Source: Pseudomonadota bacterium (GTDB lineage: Bacteria > Pseudomonadota > Gammaproteobacteria > Ga0077536). Taken from it: 64,000 nt of DNA. The stretch lies in the NCBI GenBank assembly GCA_016719885.1, contig JADJYF010000005.1, positions 366,589-430,588 on the forward strand, written 5' to 3'. The first letter of the stretch is position 1. The number at the start of each line of letters is the position of its first letter. Positions 19,031 through 26,766 of the stretch are shown one piece after another. Under the pieces are notes generated by a model, which was given only the letters and a program-made list of their open reading frames with translations, made no database searches and was not told where the DNA came from. Made by a program: the position numbers and the translations under genes.

Positions 19031-19987
19031 TTACTGCAGCGTGCCGGGCGAGGCCGACAAATCCACCGCCGGCGTGAACATGCCGCCGACGTCGATGTTG
19101 TCGAAGTGGTAGAGCAGGCCGCAGAAATCACAGCCCACTTCGACATGCCCACGTTCGGCGAGGATGCCGTCCAGCTCGGCGCGGCCGAGGCCGAGCAGCA
19201 TGGCCTGCACCCGTTCGCGCGAGCAGGTGCAACGGAAGCCGACGGTCTGCGCTTCGAAACGGCGCAGGTCTTCCTGCCAGAACAAGCGCCGCAAGATGGT
19301 GTCGGCGTCGAGGCCGAGAAGTTCTTCGCGGCTCAACGAGCTGCCGAGATGGGCGATGCGATTGAAGTCTTCGTCGAGACCGATCCTGTCTTCGTCGCGC
19401 TCGTCGCCGAGATTGGCGGCGCCACCGCGCGGCATGCGTTGCAACAGCAGGCCGGCGGCGATGTCGTCATTGGCGGCCAGCACCAGGCGCGTGTCGAGCT
19501 GCTCGGATTGCAGCATGTAATGTTCCAGCACTTCGGCGATGGCGTGCAGCGGCTGGCCCTCGTCGCCGTACAGCGGCACGATGCCTTGGTAGGGCAGGGT
19601 GCCGGTCGGCCGGTCGCGCGCATCGAGCGTGATGGCGCAGCGCCCGCCGTGGTCCACCAGTTGCGCCAGGTCGGCATCGTCGGCCACTTCGCCCGTCACC
19701 TGCGCGGTGGCGCGAAAGGTGAGGTCCGCATTGATTTCGGCGACCGCCAGCTTGAGCGCGCCCAGGCCGTGCAGCTGCAGGATCAAGGCGCCGTCGAACT
19801 TGATGTTGGAATGCATGAGCAGCCCGGCGGCCGCCATCTCGCCCAGCAGCGCGCGCACCGGCGCGGGATAGCCGCCGCTCACCTGGCGTCGCGTCAGCGC
19901 TTCGCGCCACGCGTGGGTGACGCGCACCAGCGCGCCGCGCACCGGCAGGCCTTCGAACAGGAAACGATGTAACAGACCGGACTGCAC
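19031..19987 (-). CDS. hslO: Hsp33 redox-regulated chaperone
   Basis: A 318-aa Hsp33. The substrate-binding domain and the C-terminal zinc domain are both present; the four zinc-binding cysteines are Cys253, Cys255 (CTC) and Cys286, Cys289 (CDFC). In this family the cysteines hold zinc when reduced and form disulphides under oxidative stress, which unfolds the linker and turns on holdase activity. A middle LTFRATAQVTGEVADDADLA stretch and the ANDDIAAGLLLQRMP segment fit the family. Length is slightly above the E. coli protein. It is convergent with yheU and divergent from the enoyl-CoA hydratase gene. Confidence 0.93.
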   Translation of the reverse strand: MQSGLLHRFLFEGLPVRGALVRVTHAWREALTRRQVSGGYPAPVRALLGEMAAAGLLMHSNIKFDGALILQLHGLGALKLAVAEINADLTFRATAQVTGEVADDADLAQLVDHGGRCAITLDARDRPTGTLPYQGIVPLYGDEGQPLHAIAEVLEHYMLQSEQLDTRLVLAANDDIAAGLLLQRMPRGGAANLGDERDEDRIGLDEDFNRIAHLGSSLSREELLGLDADTILRRLFWQEDLRRFEAQTVGFRCTCSRERVQAMLLGLGRAELDGILAERGHVEVGCDFCGLLYHFDNIDVGGMFTPAVDLSASPGTLQ

Positions 19988-20107
19988 GCTGACTCCGCGA
20001 CACGAAGGGATCAGCGCGGATTATTGATGCTGGCGCACGGGCGGTCCAGCGCCGCGCCGCGAGCGTGTACATTAAGGGCACGCCTTGACACACGCGGGAG
20101 CACGGTC

Positions 20108-20983
20108 TTGAACACCATCAGCGAATTCACCTTCATCCAGTACGAGACGCCCGAGGATGGCATTGCGCGCATCTGGCTCAACCGGCCGGAAACCGCCAAC
20201 GCGCAGGACACCCGCTTCCTCTACGAATTGAACGCGGCTTTCGACCAGGCTGCCCACGACGAGGACATACGCGTCATCATTCTCGCCGCGCGCGGCAAGC
20301 ATTTCTCGTCCGGCCATGATCTCGGCGAGAAGAACTGGCACGCCGCCATGCACGATTACCCGACCGTCGGCACCATGTGTGGCTTCACCTGCGCCGGCGC
20401 CGAGGCGCAGATGGCGCGCGAGGAAGAGATCTACATCGGTTTCAGCGAGCGCTGGCGCAATATCCCCAAGCCCACCATCGCCGCCGTGCAGGGCAAGTGC
20501 ATCGCCGGCGGCTTGATGCTGGCGTGGCCCTGCGATCTCATCATTGCCAGTGACGATGCCAGCTTCACCGACCCGACCGTGAGTTTCGGCGTCGGCGGCG
20601 TCGAGTTCTTCAACCACCTGTGGGAAGTCGGTGCGCGCAAGGCCAAGGAAATGCTGTTCACGTCCGACGCCTTGAGCGCCGAGGACGCGCTGCGGCTCGG
20701 CATGGTCAATCAAATCGTGCCGCGCGCCGAACTCGAGGAAGCGGCGCTGGTGATGGCGCGCAAGTGCGCGGCCAAGTCGCGCTTCGCGCTGAAGATGGCG
20801 AAGAAGGCCATCAACGGCGCGCAGGATGCGCAGGGCCGCGATGTCGCCATGCAGAACGCCTTCCATCTGCACCAGCTCGCCCACACCCACTGGCTGAAAC
20901 TCTACGATTTCCTGATGGACCCGAGCGGCCTGCCGGAAGCGACGCGCCGCGCGCTGGGCATCAAGAGCGGCGACGGCAACTGA
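20108..20983 (+). CDS. enoyl-CoA hydratase/isomerase family protein
   Basis: A 291-aa crotonase-fold protein. The oxyanion-hole segments are AARGKHFSSGHDLGE and GKCIAGGLMLAWPCDL. It is likely to hydrate or isomerise an enoyl-CoA, as the partner step to the acyl-CoA dehydrogenases 11 bases downstream. The start is judged to be TTG at 20108 with GGGAG 7 bases upstream, because no ATG exists near the conserved N-terminus (FTFIQYETPEDGIARIWLN); the open frame from 20024 is too long. The C-terminal part has an added helical tail (MDPSGLPEATRRALG). Which enoyl-CoA it acts on is unknown. Confidence 0.85.
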   Translation: MNTISEFTFIQYETPEDGIARIWLNRPETANAQDTRFLYELNAAFDQAAHDEDIRVIILAARGKHFSSGHDLGEKNWHAAMHDYPTVGTMCGFTCAGAEAQMAREEEIYIGFSERWRNIPKPTIAAVQGKCIAGGLMLAWPCDLIIASDDASFTDPTVSFGVGGVEFFNHLWEVGARKAKEMLFTSDALSAEDALRLGMVNQIVPRAELEEAALVMARKCAAKSRFALKMAKKAINGAQDAQGRDVAMQNAFHLHQLAHTHWLKLYDFLMDPSGLPEATRRALGIKSGDGN

Positions 20984-20993
20984 GGCCAAGCCC

Positions 20994-22163
20994 ATGCATT
21001 GTCTGGCGAGCTTGAGCGCGGACCAACGTGCCTTTCGCGACGAGGTGCGCGCCTTCCTCGCCGCCGAACTCGAGCCGGCGCTGGTCGCGGCCGACGATGA
21101 CCAGCGCAGCTTCGTGGCCCATCACGCACGCGGCAACCGCTGGATAGACCGGCTGCGGCCACGGCGTTGGCACGCGCCGCTGTGGCCGCGCGAGCACGGC
21201 GGCGCAGGTCTCGCGCCGATCGAGAACTACATCCTGCAATACGAACAGGGCCTGGCCGGCGCGCCGGCGCCGCCGCCCATGGGCCTGGCCTATGTCGGGC
21301 CGACGCTCATACGCTACGGCACGCCCGCCCAGCAGGCGCGTTTCCTGCCGCCGCTGCTCGATGGCCGCGACCATTGGTGCCAGGGCTTTTCCGAGCCCGG
21401 CGCGGGCTCGGATCTCGCGCGCGTCGCGACCTTCGCTGAACGGCGCGGCAGTGGCTATGTCATCACCGGCTCGAAGATCTGGACCACCGATGCCCATCAT
21501 GCCAACAAGATTTTTCTCTTGTTGCGCACGCGCCGCGACGACTCGCGCGATGCCATGAGCTTCTTCCTGGTCGACATGAAGACCGCCGGCGTCAGCGTGC
21601 GGCCGATCCGCATGTTGACCGGCGATCATGAATTCAACCAGGTGTTTTTCGACGAGGTCGAGGTGGGCGAAGAGGATCGCCTGGGCGACGAAGGCCAGGG
21701 CTGGGCGATCGCGCGCTTCCTGCTCGAGATCGAACGCGGCTCGTTCGTGTTCAGCGGCCGCCTGCGCCGACGCTTGCGCCGCATCGAGGCGCGTGCACGG
21801 GCGGCGCACTGTGATGCGGTGACGGATGCGCGCCTCGCGCGTCTCGCGCGCGATCTCTTGGCCTACGAGCACACCGAGCTCAGGCTCGGCAGTCTGAATC
21901 TCGGCGGCGCGATGCAGGGCGCCGCCGCCAATCTCATCAAGATCGAATGGACCGAGCTGCTGCAACGCATGGATGAACTCGACATGGAGCTGGCCGGCGC
22001 CGCCGCCCTGCACGCCGACCACAGCGTGCTGGAAGCAGGCGAGATCGGCATGCCGGGTGCGCTGGCCAGCTATTTCAACAATCTCGCCGCCACCATCTAC
22101 GGCGGCTCCAACGAAGTGCAGCGCAATCTCGTGTTTCGCGAAATGCGCCGCGCGTGGGGCTGA
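20994..22163 (+). CDS. acyl-CoA dehydrogenase, probable catalytic subunit of second heteromeric pair
   Basis: A 389-aa acyl-CoA dehydrogenase with WCQGFSEPGAGSDLA, GSKIWTTDAHHANKIF, and the C-terminal TIYGGSNEVQRNLVFREM. The EGT glutamate is absent; Glu247 in LEIERGS is at the same residue number as the presumed catalytic Glu247 of the dehydrogenase at 3061-4245. It begins 10 bases after the hydratase stop and ends 3 bases before the next dehydrogenase, so the three genes are one operon. It would introduce an alpha,beta double bond into an acyl-CoA substrate. The pair repeats the arrangement seen at 1910-4245 but with clearly different sequences. Confidence 0.88.
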   Translation: MHCLASLSADQRAFRDEVRAFLAAELEPALVAADDDQRSFVAHHARGNRWIDRLRPRRWHAPLWPREHGGAGLAPIENYILQYEQGLAGAPAPPPMGLAYVGPTLIRYGTPAQQARFLPPLLDGRDHWCQGFSEPGAGSDLARVATFAERRGSGYVITGSKIWTTDAHHANKIFLLLRTRRDDSRDAMSFFLVDMKTAGVSVRPIRMLTGDHEFNQVFFDEVEVGEEDRLGDEGQGWAIARFLLEIERGSFVFSGRLRRRLRRIEARARAAHCDAVTDARLARLARDLLAYEHTELRLGSLNLGGAMQGAAANLIKIEWTELLQRMDELDMELAGAAALHADHSVLEAGEIGMPGALASYFNNLAATIYGGSNEVQRNLVFREMRRAWG

Positions 22164-22166
22164 GCC

Positions 22167-23297
22167 ATGACCCACGCGAGTTACGCGCCGTCGGAAGAAC
22201 GCCTGGCCCTCGCCGACAGCGCCGCGCGTCTGGCGCGCGAGCGCTACGAGACCAACGAAGCGCGGCCTTTCGATGCGACGCTGTGGCGCGACTTCGCCGA
22301 GCTCGGCTGGTTGGCGGCGCCCTTGTCGGATACGAGCGGTGGCCTCGCCCTGCCGTGGTCGACAGTGAGCGCGGTGGTGGAAACGCTGGCGCCGGCGGTG
22401 CCCGCCGAACCGCTGTCCGCGCAGTGGGCCGAAGTGGCTTACGTGCTGGACGCGGCGCGCCCCGCTGCGCGACGCGACCAGGCACTGGCCGCGTGGCGCG
22501 CCGGCTCTCGGCTGCTGGCGCTCGCCCACGCCGAGCATTACGCGACGCCGTGGCATACGGCGACCCTCGACACGCGCTGTCGCCGCGTGGCCGACGGCCA
22601 TGTCATCAAAGGACACAAGACACGGGCATTGGACGCCGGCATCGCGCACAGCCTCTTGGTGTCGGCCACGGACGACGACGGGCAGACGGCGCTGTTCATC
22701 ATCGATGCGTCACGGCCCGGCCTGCGCCTGACCGCACGCGACAGCATCGATGGCCGCGGCCACCGTGACGTCACGCTCGAGGATGTGCGCGTCGATGCCG
22801 ATGCGCGCCTGGGCTTTGCCCGTGACGTGGCGAGTGTGCTTGCCGACAGTGCGTGGCTGCACGCGCTGCTGCTCAGCGCCGAAGCGGTGGGCGTGCTGCG
22901 CGCGATGCTGAAGTCCAGTCACGAGTACCTTGTGCAGCGGACCCAGTTCGGTCGGCCGCTCATCGAGATGCAGGTGCTGCAACATCGCTTGGTCGACATG
23001 CTGCTGACGCTCACGCGTCTCGAATCGCTGCTCGATGTCGCGCGCTCGCGCTGCGACGAACTCGGACCGCGCCAGGCGGCGCCCTTCATTGCCGCGGCCA
23101 AGGCCGCCTGCGGCGACGAGGGGCGGGCGCTGGCGCGCCAGGCGGTGCAATTGCACGGCGCCATCGGCCTGACCGCCGAGCTTGCCCTCGGACGCCAGCT
23201 GCGGCGCCTGACCGCGCTCGACCGGCTCGGCGGTACCAGCGCCGAGCACGCTTGCTACTGGGCCGCCGATCGCGGCGCCGCCGACGGCGCGACATGA
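22167..23297 (+). CDS. acyl-CoA dehydrogenase family protein, probable non-catalytic subunit of second pair
   Basis: A 376-aa acyl-CoA dehydrogenase homologue, less conserved than its neighbour. It keeps the C-terminal helical domain (SSHEYLVQRTQFGRPL, AVQLHGAIGLTAELALGRQL) but has no EGT motif and no glutamate in the segment equivalent to LEIERGS (here ADSAWLHALL). The FAD-loop TEPGAGSD motif is replaced by ALAHAEHY. This fits a structural partner subunit. It ends in an ATGA overlap with the beginning of another frame (MTSRVIEWA) that runs straight into the G/C-only block, so at least one further operon gene may have been lost there. Confidence 0.85.
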   Translation: MTHASYAPSEERLALADSAARLARERYETNEARPFDATLWRDFAELGWLAAPLSDTSGGLALPWSTVSAVVETLAPAVPAEPLSAQWAEVAYVLDAARPAARRDQALAAWRAGSRLLALAHAEHYATPWHTATLDTRCRRVADGHVIKGHKTRALDAGIAHSLLVSATDDDGQTALFIIDASRPGLRLTARDSIDGRGHRDVTLEDVRVDADARLGFARDVASVLADSAWLHALLLSAEAVGVLRAMLKSSHEYLVQRTQFGRPLIEMQVLQHRLVDMLLTLTRLESLLDVARSRCDELGPRQAAPFIAAAKAACGDEGRALARQAVQLHGAIGLTAELALGRQLRRLTALDRLGGTSAEHACYWAADRGAADGAT

Positions 23298-23323
23298 CCT
23301 CGCGCGTCATTGAGTGGGCGGCC
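23294..23323 (+). pseudogene. possible start of a next operon gene, interrupted by G/C-only block
   Basis: The ATG at 23294 overlaps the stop of the preceding dehydrogenase by four bases, a coupling seen elsewhere in this operon. The first nine codons read MTSRVIEWA and then the sequence turns into G/C homopolymers. The product cannot be identified from nine residues. It could be a real downstream gene whose body is hidden, or a chance ATGA. Confidence 0.3.
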
Positions 23324-24039
23324 CCCCGGCCCCCGGGGGGGGGGGCCGCCCCCCCGCGCGCCCCCCCCCCCCCCGGCGCCCCCCCCCCCCCCCGCCCCCC
23401 CCGCCCCCCCCCCCCCCCGCGCCCATCGGCCCCCCCCCCCCCCCGGCCCGCCCCGCCCCCCGCGCCCCCGGGCCGCGGGCCCGGGGGCCCCGCCCCCCCC
23501 CCGCCGGGGGCGCGGCCCGGGGGCCCCCCCCCGGGCCCCCCGCGGGGCCCCGGGGGCGGCGCCGCCCCGCCGGCCCCCCCGGGGGCGGGCGGGGCCCGCC
23601 CCCCCCCGCGGGGGGCGCGCCCGCCCCCCCCCGGGGGCGCCCCCGGGGGGGGGGCCGCCCCGCGGCGCCGGCCCCCCCGCCGGCGCCCCCCCCCCGGCCC
23701 CGCCCGCCGGCCCCCGGGGCCGGGGCGGGGGGGGCCGGGGGGGGGGGCCCCGGGGCGGCCCCCCCCGGGGCCGGCCCGGCCGGGGGCCCCCGCCGCCCCG
23801 GGGGGCCCGCCCCCGCCGCCGCGCGCGCCCGGGGGCCCTGCCCCCGCCCCCCCCCGCCCCCCGCGCCGCCCCCCCCGCGCCGCCCCCGGCCCGCCCCGCC
23901 CCCCCCCGCGCGCGCCCCGCCCCCCCCGCCGGGGCCGCCGCCGCCCCCGCCCTGTTTGCCCCCCCGCCCCCCCCGCCCCCCCCCCCCCCGGCCGGCGCCC
24001 CCCCCCCCCCGCCCGCCCGCCGCCCGCCCCCCCCCCCCC
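23311..24039. other. low-complexity G/C-only block 1 (probable sequence artefact)
   Basis: About 730 bases that are nearly all C and G in runs, mostly C on the plus strand; only a few A or T bases occur (for example near 23425, 23836 and 23952-23957). Normal mixed sequence stops at about 23310 and resumes at 24041 in the middle of a coding frame. With almost no A or T there are no stop codons, so apparent open frames on both strands encode only Pro, Gly, Ala and Arg and are not genes. The likely cause is failed base calling or consensus building; a natural sequence of this kind is improbable. It probably hides about 450 bases of a regulator gene plus other sequence. Confidence 0.8.
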
Positions 24040-24429
24040 CTGATCTTGCGGCAGCACGAGCCGTACAGCGCCTTCGCTTGCGACCGTTACTGGAACCTGG
24101 TGATGGCCAATGACGCCTACCTGGCCTTCCTGCGATATACCGTCGGTGCGCGCGCGGCGGGGCTCTCACCCTACGAGGTGTTGGCCGCGCCGCGCTTGAA
24201 CGTGCTGCATCTCATTTTCGAGGACGGGCCGCTGCGCAAGGTCATCGTCAACTGGCAGGAAGTGGCCAAGACCCTGCTCGGCGCCGCGCACAACGCGCGC
24301 AACGCGCGCATGTTCAGCACCATGACCACGCTGTCCGGCCCGCAGGACATCACCTTGCAGGACTTGCACATCGAGGCTTTCTATCCCGCCGATGCCGAGA
24401 CCGCGGCGCTGATTTTTTACCAGGCCTGA
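24040..24429 (+). CDS. XRE-family regulator with MmyB-like ligand-binding domain, C-terminal part only
   Basis: After the G/C block, a frame of 129 codons reads LILRQHEPYSAFACDRYWNL, then VMANDAYLAFLR, VNWQEVAKTLLG and ends with FSTMTTLSGPQDITLQDLHI and FYPADAETAAL. This is the PAS-like ligand-binding half (MmyB type) of helix-turn-helix regulators; the DNA-binding half would lie in the G/C block. The part between VNWQEVAKTLLG and FSTMTTL is about 40 residues shorter than I remember for this family, and at that point the DNA has a direct repeat AACGCGCGC-AACGCGCGC, so an internal deletion is possible. It may regulate the upstream dehydrogenase operon; that is inference. Confidence 0.6.
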   Translation: MILRQHEPYSAFACDRYWNLVMANDAYLAFLRYTVGARAAGLSPYEVLAAPRLNVLHLIFEDGPLRKVIVNWQEVAKTLLGAAHNARNARMFSTMTTLSGPQDITLQDLHIEAFYPADAETAALIFYQA

Positions 24430-24512
24430 GCGGCTATACTCCAGCGTCCATGCCGCGCCGGCATTGCGTCCGCGTCGCGCATGTCTTTGGTCCCCATTCA
24501 AGGAGCTTCGCC

Positions 24513-24833
24513 ATGCGATATTCGAACTTTACTCGCGCGGGCCTGATTGCCGGCGCGCTCGCCATCAGTGGTCTCGCCCAGGCGGCCGACGAGGCGCCCC
24601 ACGGCATGACCGGCTGCCTGCGCCAGGGCGCCGCCGCCGGCACCTACGAATTGACCGATCTCGGCCTGGCCGACGGCCCGAAAAGCGTGTCCATCGCCGC
24701 CTCCAGCGTCGACCTGGCCGGTCACGTCGGCCACAAGGTCGAGTTGACCGGCACCACCGTCAAGGGCGCCGACGCGGCCGTGCATACCATGAGCATCAGC
24801 GCCATGAAGCACCTCGCGGCCACCTGCCCGTAA
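24513..24833 (+). CDS. small exported protein of unknown function
   Basis: A 106-aa protein with a clear signal peptide (MRYSNFTRAGLIAGALAISG, cleavage near AQAA). The mature domain has GCLRQGAAAGTYELTDLGLA, GHVGHKVELTGTTVKG and two cysteines (in TGCLRQG and at the C-terminus, ATCP) that could pair. This looks like small periplasmic beta-barrel proteins of the DUF5818 style, from memory. AAGGAG precedes the ATG at 24513. A TATACT hexamer at 24436-24441 may be a -10 box, but no good -35 was found. The gene stands between the regulator remnant and an SDR. Confidence 0.65.
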   Translation: MRYSNFTRAGLIAGALAISGLAQAADEAPHGMTGCLRQGAAAGTYELTDLGLADGPKSVSIAASSVDLAGHVGHKVELTGTTVKGADAAVHTMSISAMKHLAATCP

Positions 24834-24925
24834 CAGCGGGTCACGCGGCGCGGCGCCCGTCGCGGCGCCGCGCCCGACCGTTCACCGTATCGCTGCCAAG
24901 ATCGCACCGTACCCAAGGATTCCGC

Positions 24926-25768
24926 ATGCAGGTCAAAGACAAGATTGCCGTCATCACCGGCGCCGCGAGCGGCATAGGCGCGGCCCTGGCGCGACGATTT
25001 CACGCCGAGGGCGCCAAGGCGGTGGCGGTGGCCGACCTGCAGGTCGACGCCTTGCGGCAGGTGGCGGCGGACATCGGCGGCCTGGCGGTGCCATGCAATG
25101 TCGCCAAGGAAAGCGAGATCCAGAACCTCGTCGCGCGCGTCGAAGCCGAACTCGGTCCCATCGACATCTTCGTCTCCAATGCCGGCATTGCACGGCTCGG
25201 CGATGAAGACGTGCCGAACGAGGAGTGGCAGCTGAACTGGGATATCCACGTCATGGCGCATGTCTACGCGGTGCGCGCGGTGGCGCCGAAGATGGTGGCG
25301 CGCGGCGGCGGCTATCTCATCCACACCGCGTCGGCGGCGGGCCTGTTGAGCCATATCCAGTCGGCCACCTATTCGACCACCAAGCATGCGGCGGTGGCCT
25401 TCGCCGAATGGGTGTCGATCAAGTATCGCGACCAAGGCATACGCGTGTCGGTGCTGGCGCCGCAGGCGGTGCGCACGCCCATGACCGACCGGCCCGACGG
25501 CGCCTCGGTGGCGAGCGTCGATGGCATGATCGAGCCCGAGCAGCTCGCCGACTGCGTGATCGAGACCATGGCCAAGGAAGAATTCCTGATGCTGCCGCAC
25601 CCGGTGGTGCGTGATTACATGCAGCGCAAGGTCAGCAACATCGACCGCTGGCTGGAAGGCATGAATCGCTGGCGCGCGAAGAAGGGGCCGGCGCAGCGCA
25701 AGGTGAAGCAGGGACTTCAGTCTGACATTCACGAGTGCCTCTGGATCGAATGTCAGACTGAAGTCTGA
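24926..25768 (+). CDS. SDR-family oxidoreductase with repeat-encoded C-terminal tail
   Basis: A 280-aa short-chain dehydrogenase. TGAASGIG is at residues 11-18, Asp37 follows strand 2 (VAVADLQ), SNAG at 84-87, Ser136, and YSTTK with Tyr149 and Lys153. The normal family end appears to be around KKGPAQRKVKQ; the last 19 or so residues (GLQSDIHECLWIECQTEV) are translated from the family B REP pair, whose own GTCTGA supplies the stop. This suggests that the repeat landed at or before the original stop codon. The enzyme body is intact, so activity may be unaffected. The ATG at 24926 starts the family's first strand; longer in-frame extension covers the upstream gene. Confidence 0.88.
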   Translation: MQVKDKIAVITGAASGIGAALARRFHAEGAKAVAVADLQVDALRQVAADIGGLAVPCNVAKESEIQNLVARVEAELGPIDIFVSNAGIARLGDEDVPNEEWQLNWDIHVMAHVYAVRAVAPKMVARGGGYLIHTASAAGLLSHIQSATYSTTKHAAVAFAEWVSIKYRDQGIRVSVLAPQAVRTPMTDRPDGASVASVDGMIEPEQLADCVIETMAKEEFLMLPHPVVRDYMQRKVSNIDRWLEGMNRWRAKKGPAQRKVKQGLQSDIHECLWIECQTEV

Positions 25769-25775
25769 CCCACAA
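25713..25775. repeat. inverted pair of REP-like elements, family B (left copy truncated)
   Basis: The right copy (GAATGTCAGACTGAAGTCTG followed by ACCCACAA, 25748-25775) is complete. The left copy keeps GACTTCAGTCTGACATTC but its TTGTGGGTC head is missing and replaced by the coding sequence of the SDR. The pair lies between the convergent SDR and luciferase-like genes and provides the SDR stop codon at 25766-25768. Confidence 0.75.
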
Positions 25776-25794
25776 TGAAGCCGAGATTGACCGC

Positions 25795-26709
25795 CTATCT
25801 CGGCTTCAACGCCTCCAGCGCCTGCCAATCCGGTATCGACTGGTAATTGACGCCCGCCGCCAGCACCTTCGGTGTTTCTTCGGGCGGCAGGAGGCGGATG
25901 GTGTTCAAGATCACCTGGGTCGCGCCGGCATCGAAATGCTGCTGCACGCGATCGCGGATCTGCGCTTCCGTACCGTACACCACCAGCGCGTCGATCAGGC
26001 GATCGCTGCCGCCGTGCTCGAGATCCTCGCGCGTGTAGCCGAGCCTGAGCCAGTTGTTGTAGTGGTTGGGCGTGACGAAATAGAACTCCAGCGCCTTGCG
26101 CGCGGCGGCGCGTGCGGCCTTGGCGTCGGTGGTCCAGATCACGTGCTGGGCGGTGCACAGCCACTTGTCGGGGCCGAGGATCTCGCGTGAGCGGCGGGTG
26201 TGTTCGGGCGGCGAGTTGAAGGGATGCGCGCCGGCGGTGCGCTCGCCCGACAGTTCGATCATCTTCCAGCCCATGGCGCCGATGACCATCTCCGGGTCGC
26301 TGCCACGCAGGTGCGCCTTGGCGCGCTCCATGTCGTCGAGATAGTTGCGCATGGTGGTGAGCGGCTTGCCGTATTCATGGCCATGGGCGCCGCTGACGAT
26401 GGACGGGTGCGAGACGCCGAGACCCATCACGAAGCGGTCGCCATAGAAAGAGTGCAGGCTGCGGCCGCTCTGCACACAGGTCATGGGGTCGCGGCCATAG
26501 ATGTTGGCGATGCCGCTCGCCACCGTGATGTTCTGCGTGTGGCTCAGCAGGAAGCCGCCGAGCGTGAAGCTCTCGTAGTAATACACTTCCGGGTACCAGA
26601 TCGACTGGTAGCCCAGCGCCTCGATGCGCCGCGCGGCCTCCGCCAGTTCCGCACCTGAGAAATTATCCGGATAAAGAAATACGCCAACGCTGTTGTTGGT
26701 GATCGACAT
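25795..26709 (-). CDS. LLM-class flavin-dependent oxidoreductase
   Basis: A 304-aa luciferase-like protein: VGVFLYPDNFSGAELAEAAR, IWYPEVYYYESFTLGGFLL, then VASGIANIYGRDPMTCVQSG for the flavin-pocket loop and FVMGLGVSHPSIVSG. The style is that of the F420-type branch of LLM enzymes (hydride-transfer rather than oxygenase), but whether this organism makes F420 cannot be told. The start at 26709 is supported by GAGGAGAAC upstream; the frame continues nine codons to 26736. It is unlike the luciferase-like proteins at 340-1578 and 29955-30812. It is transcribed in the same direction as, and 57 bases after, the serine hydrolase gene. Confidence 0.85.
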   Translation of the reverse strand: MSITNNSVGVFLYPDNFSGAELAEAARRIEALGYQSIWYPEVYYYESFTLGGFLLSHTQNITVASGIANIYGRDPMTCVQSGRSLHSFYGDRFVMGLGVSHPSIVSGAHGHEYGKPLTTMRNYLDDMERAKAHLRGSDPEMVIGAMGWKMIELSGERTAGAHPFNSPPEHTRRSREILGPDKWLCTAQHVIWTTDAKAARAAARKALEFYFVTPNHYNNWLRLGYTREDLEHGGSDRLIDALVVYGTEAQIRDRVQQHFDAGATQVILNTIRLLPPEETPKVLAAGVNYQSIPDWQALEALKPR

Positions 26710-26766
26710 CGATTGTTCTCCTCTCGTGCGGGCCACGCATCGAACACGCGTCGCCCATCATCAAAC

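Noticed and set aside
22853..24169. Long open frames on both strands through 23311-24039 coding for Pro/Gly/Ala/Arg-rich proteins
   Set aside because: They exist only because the block has no A or T and so no stop codons; composition is unlike any protein nearby.
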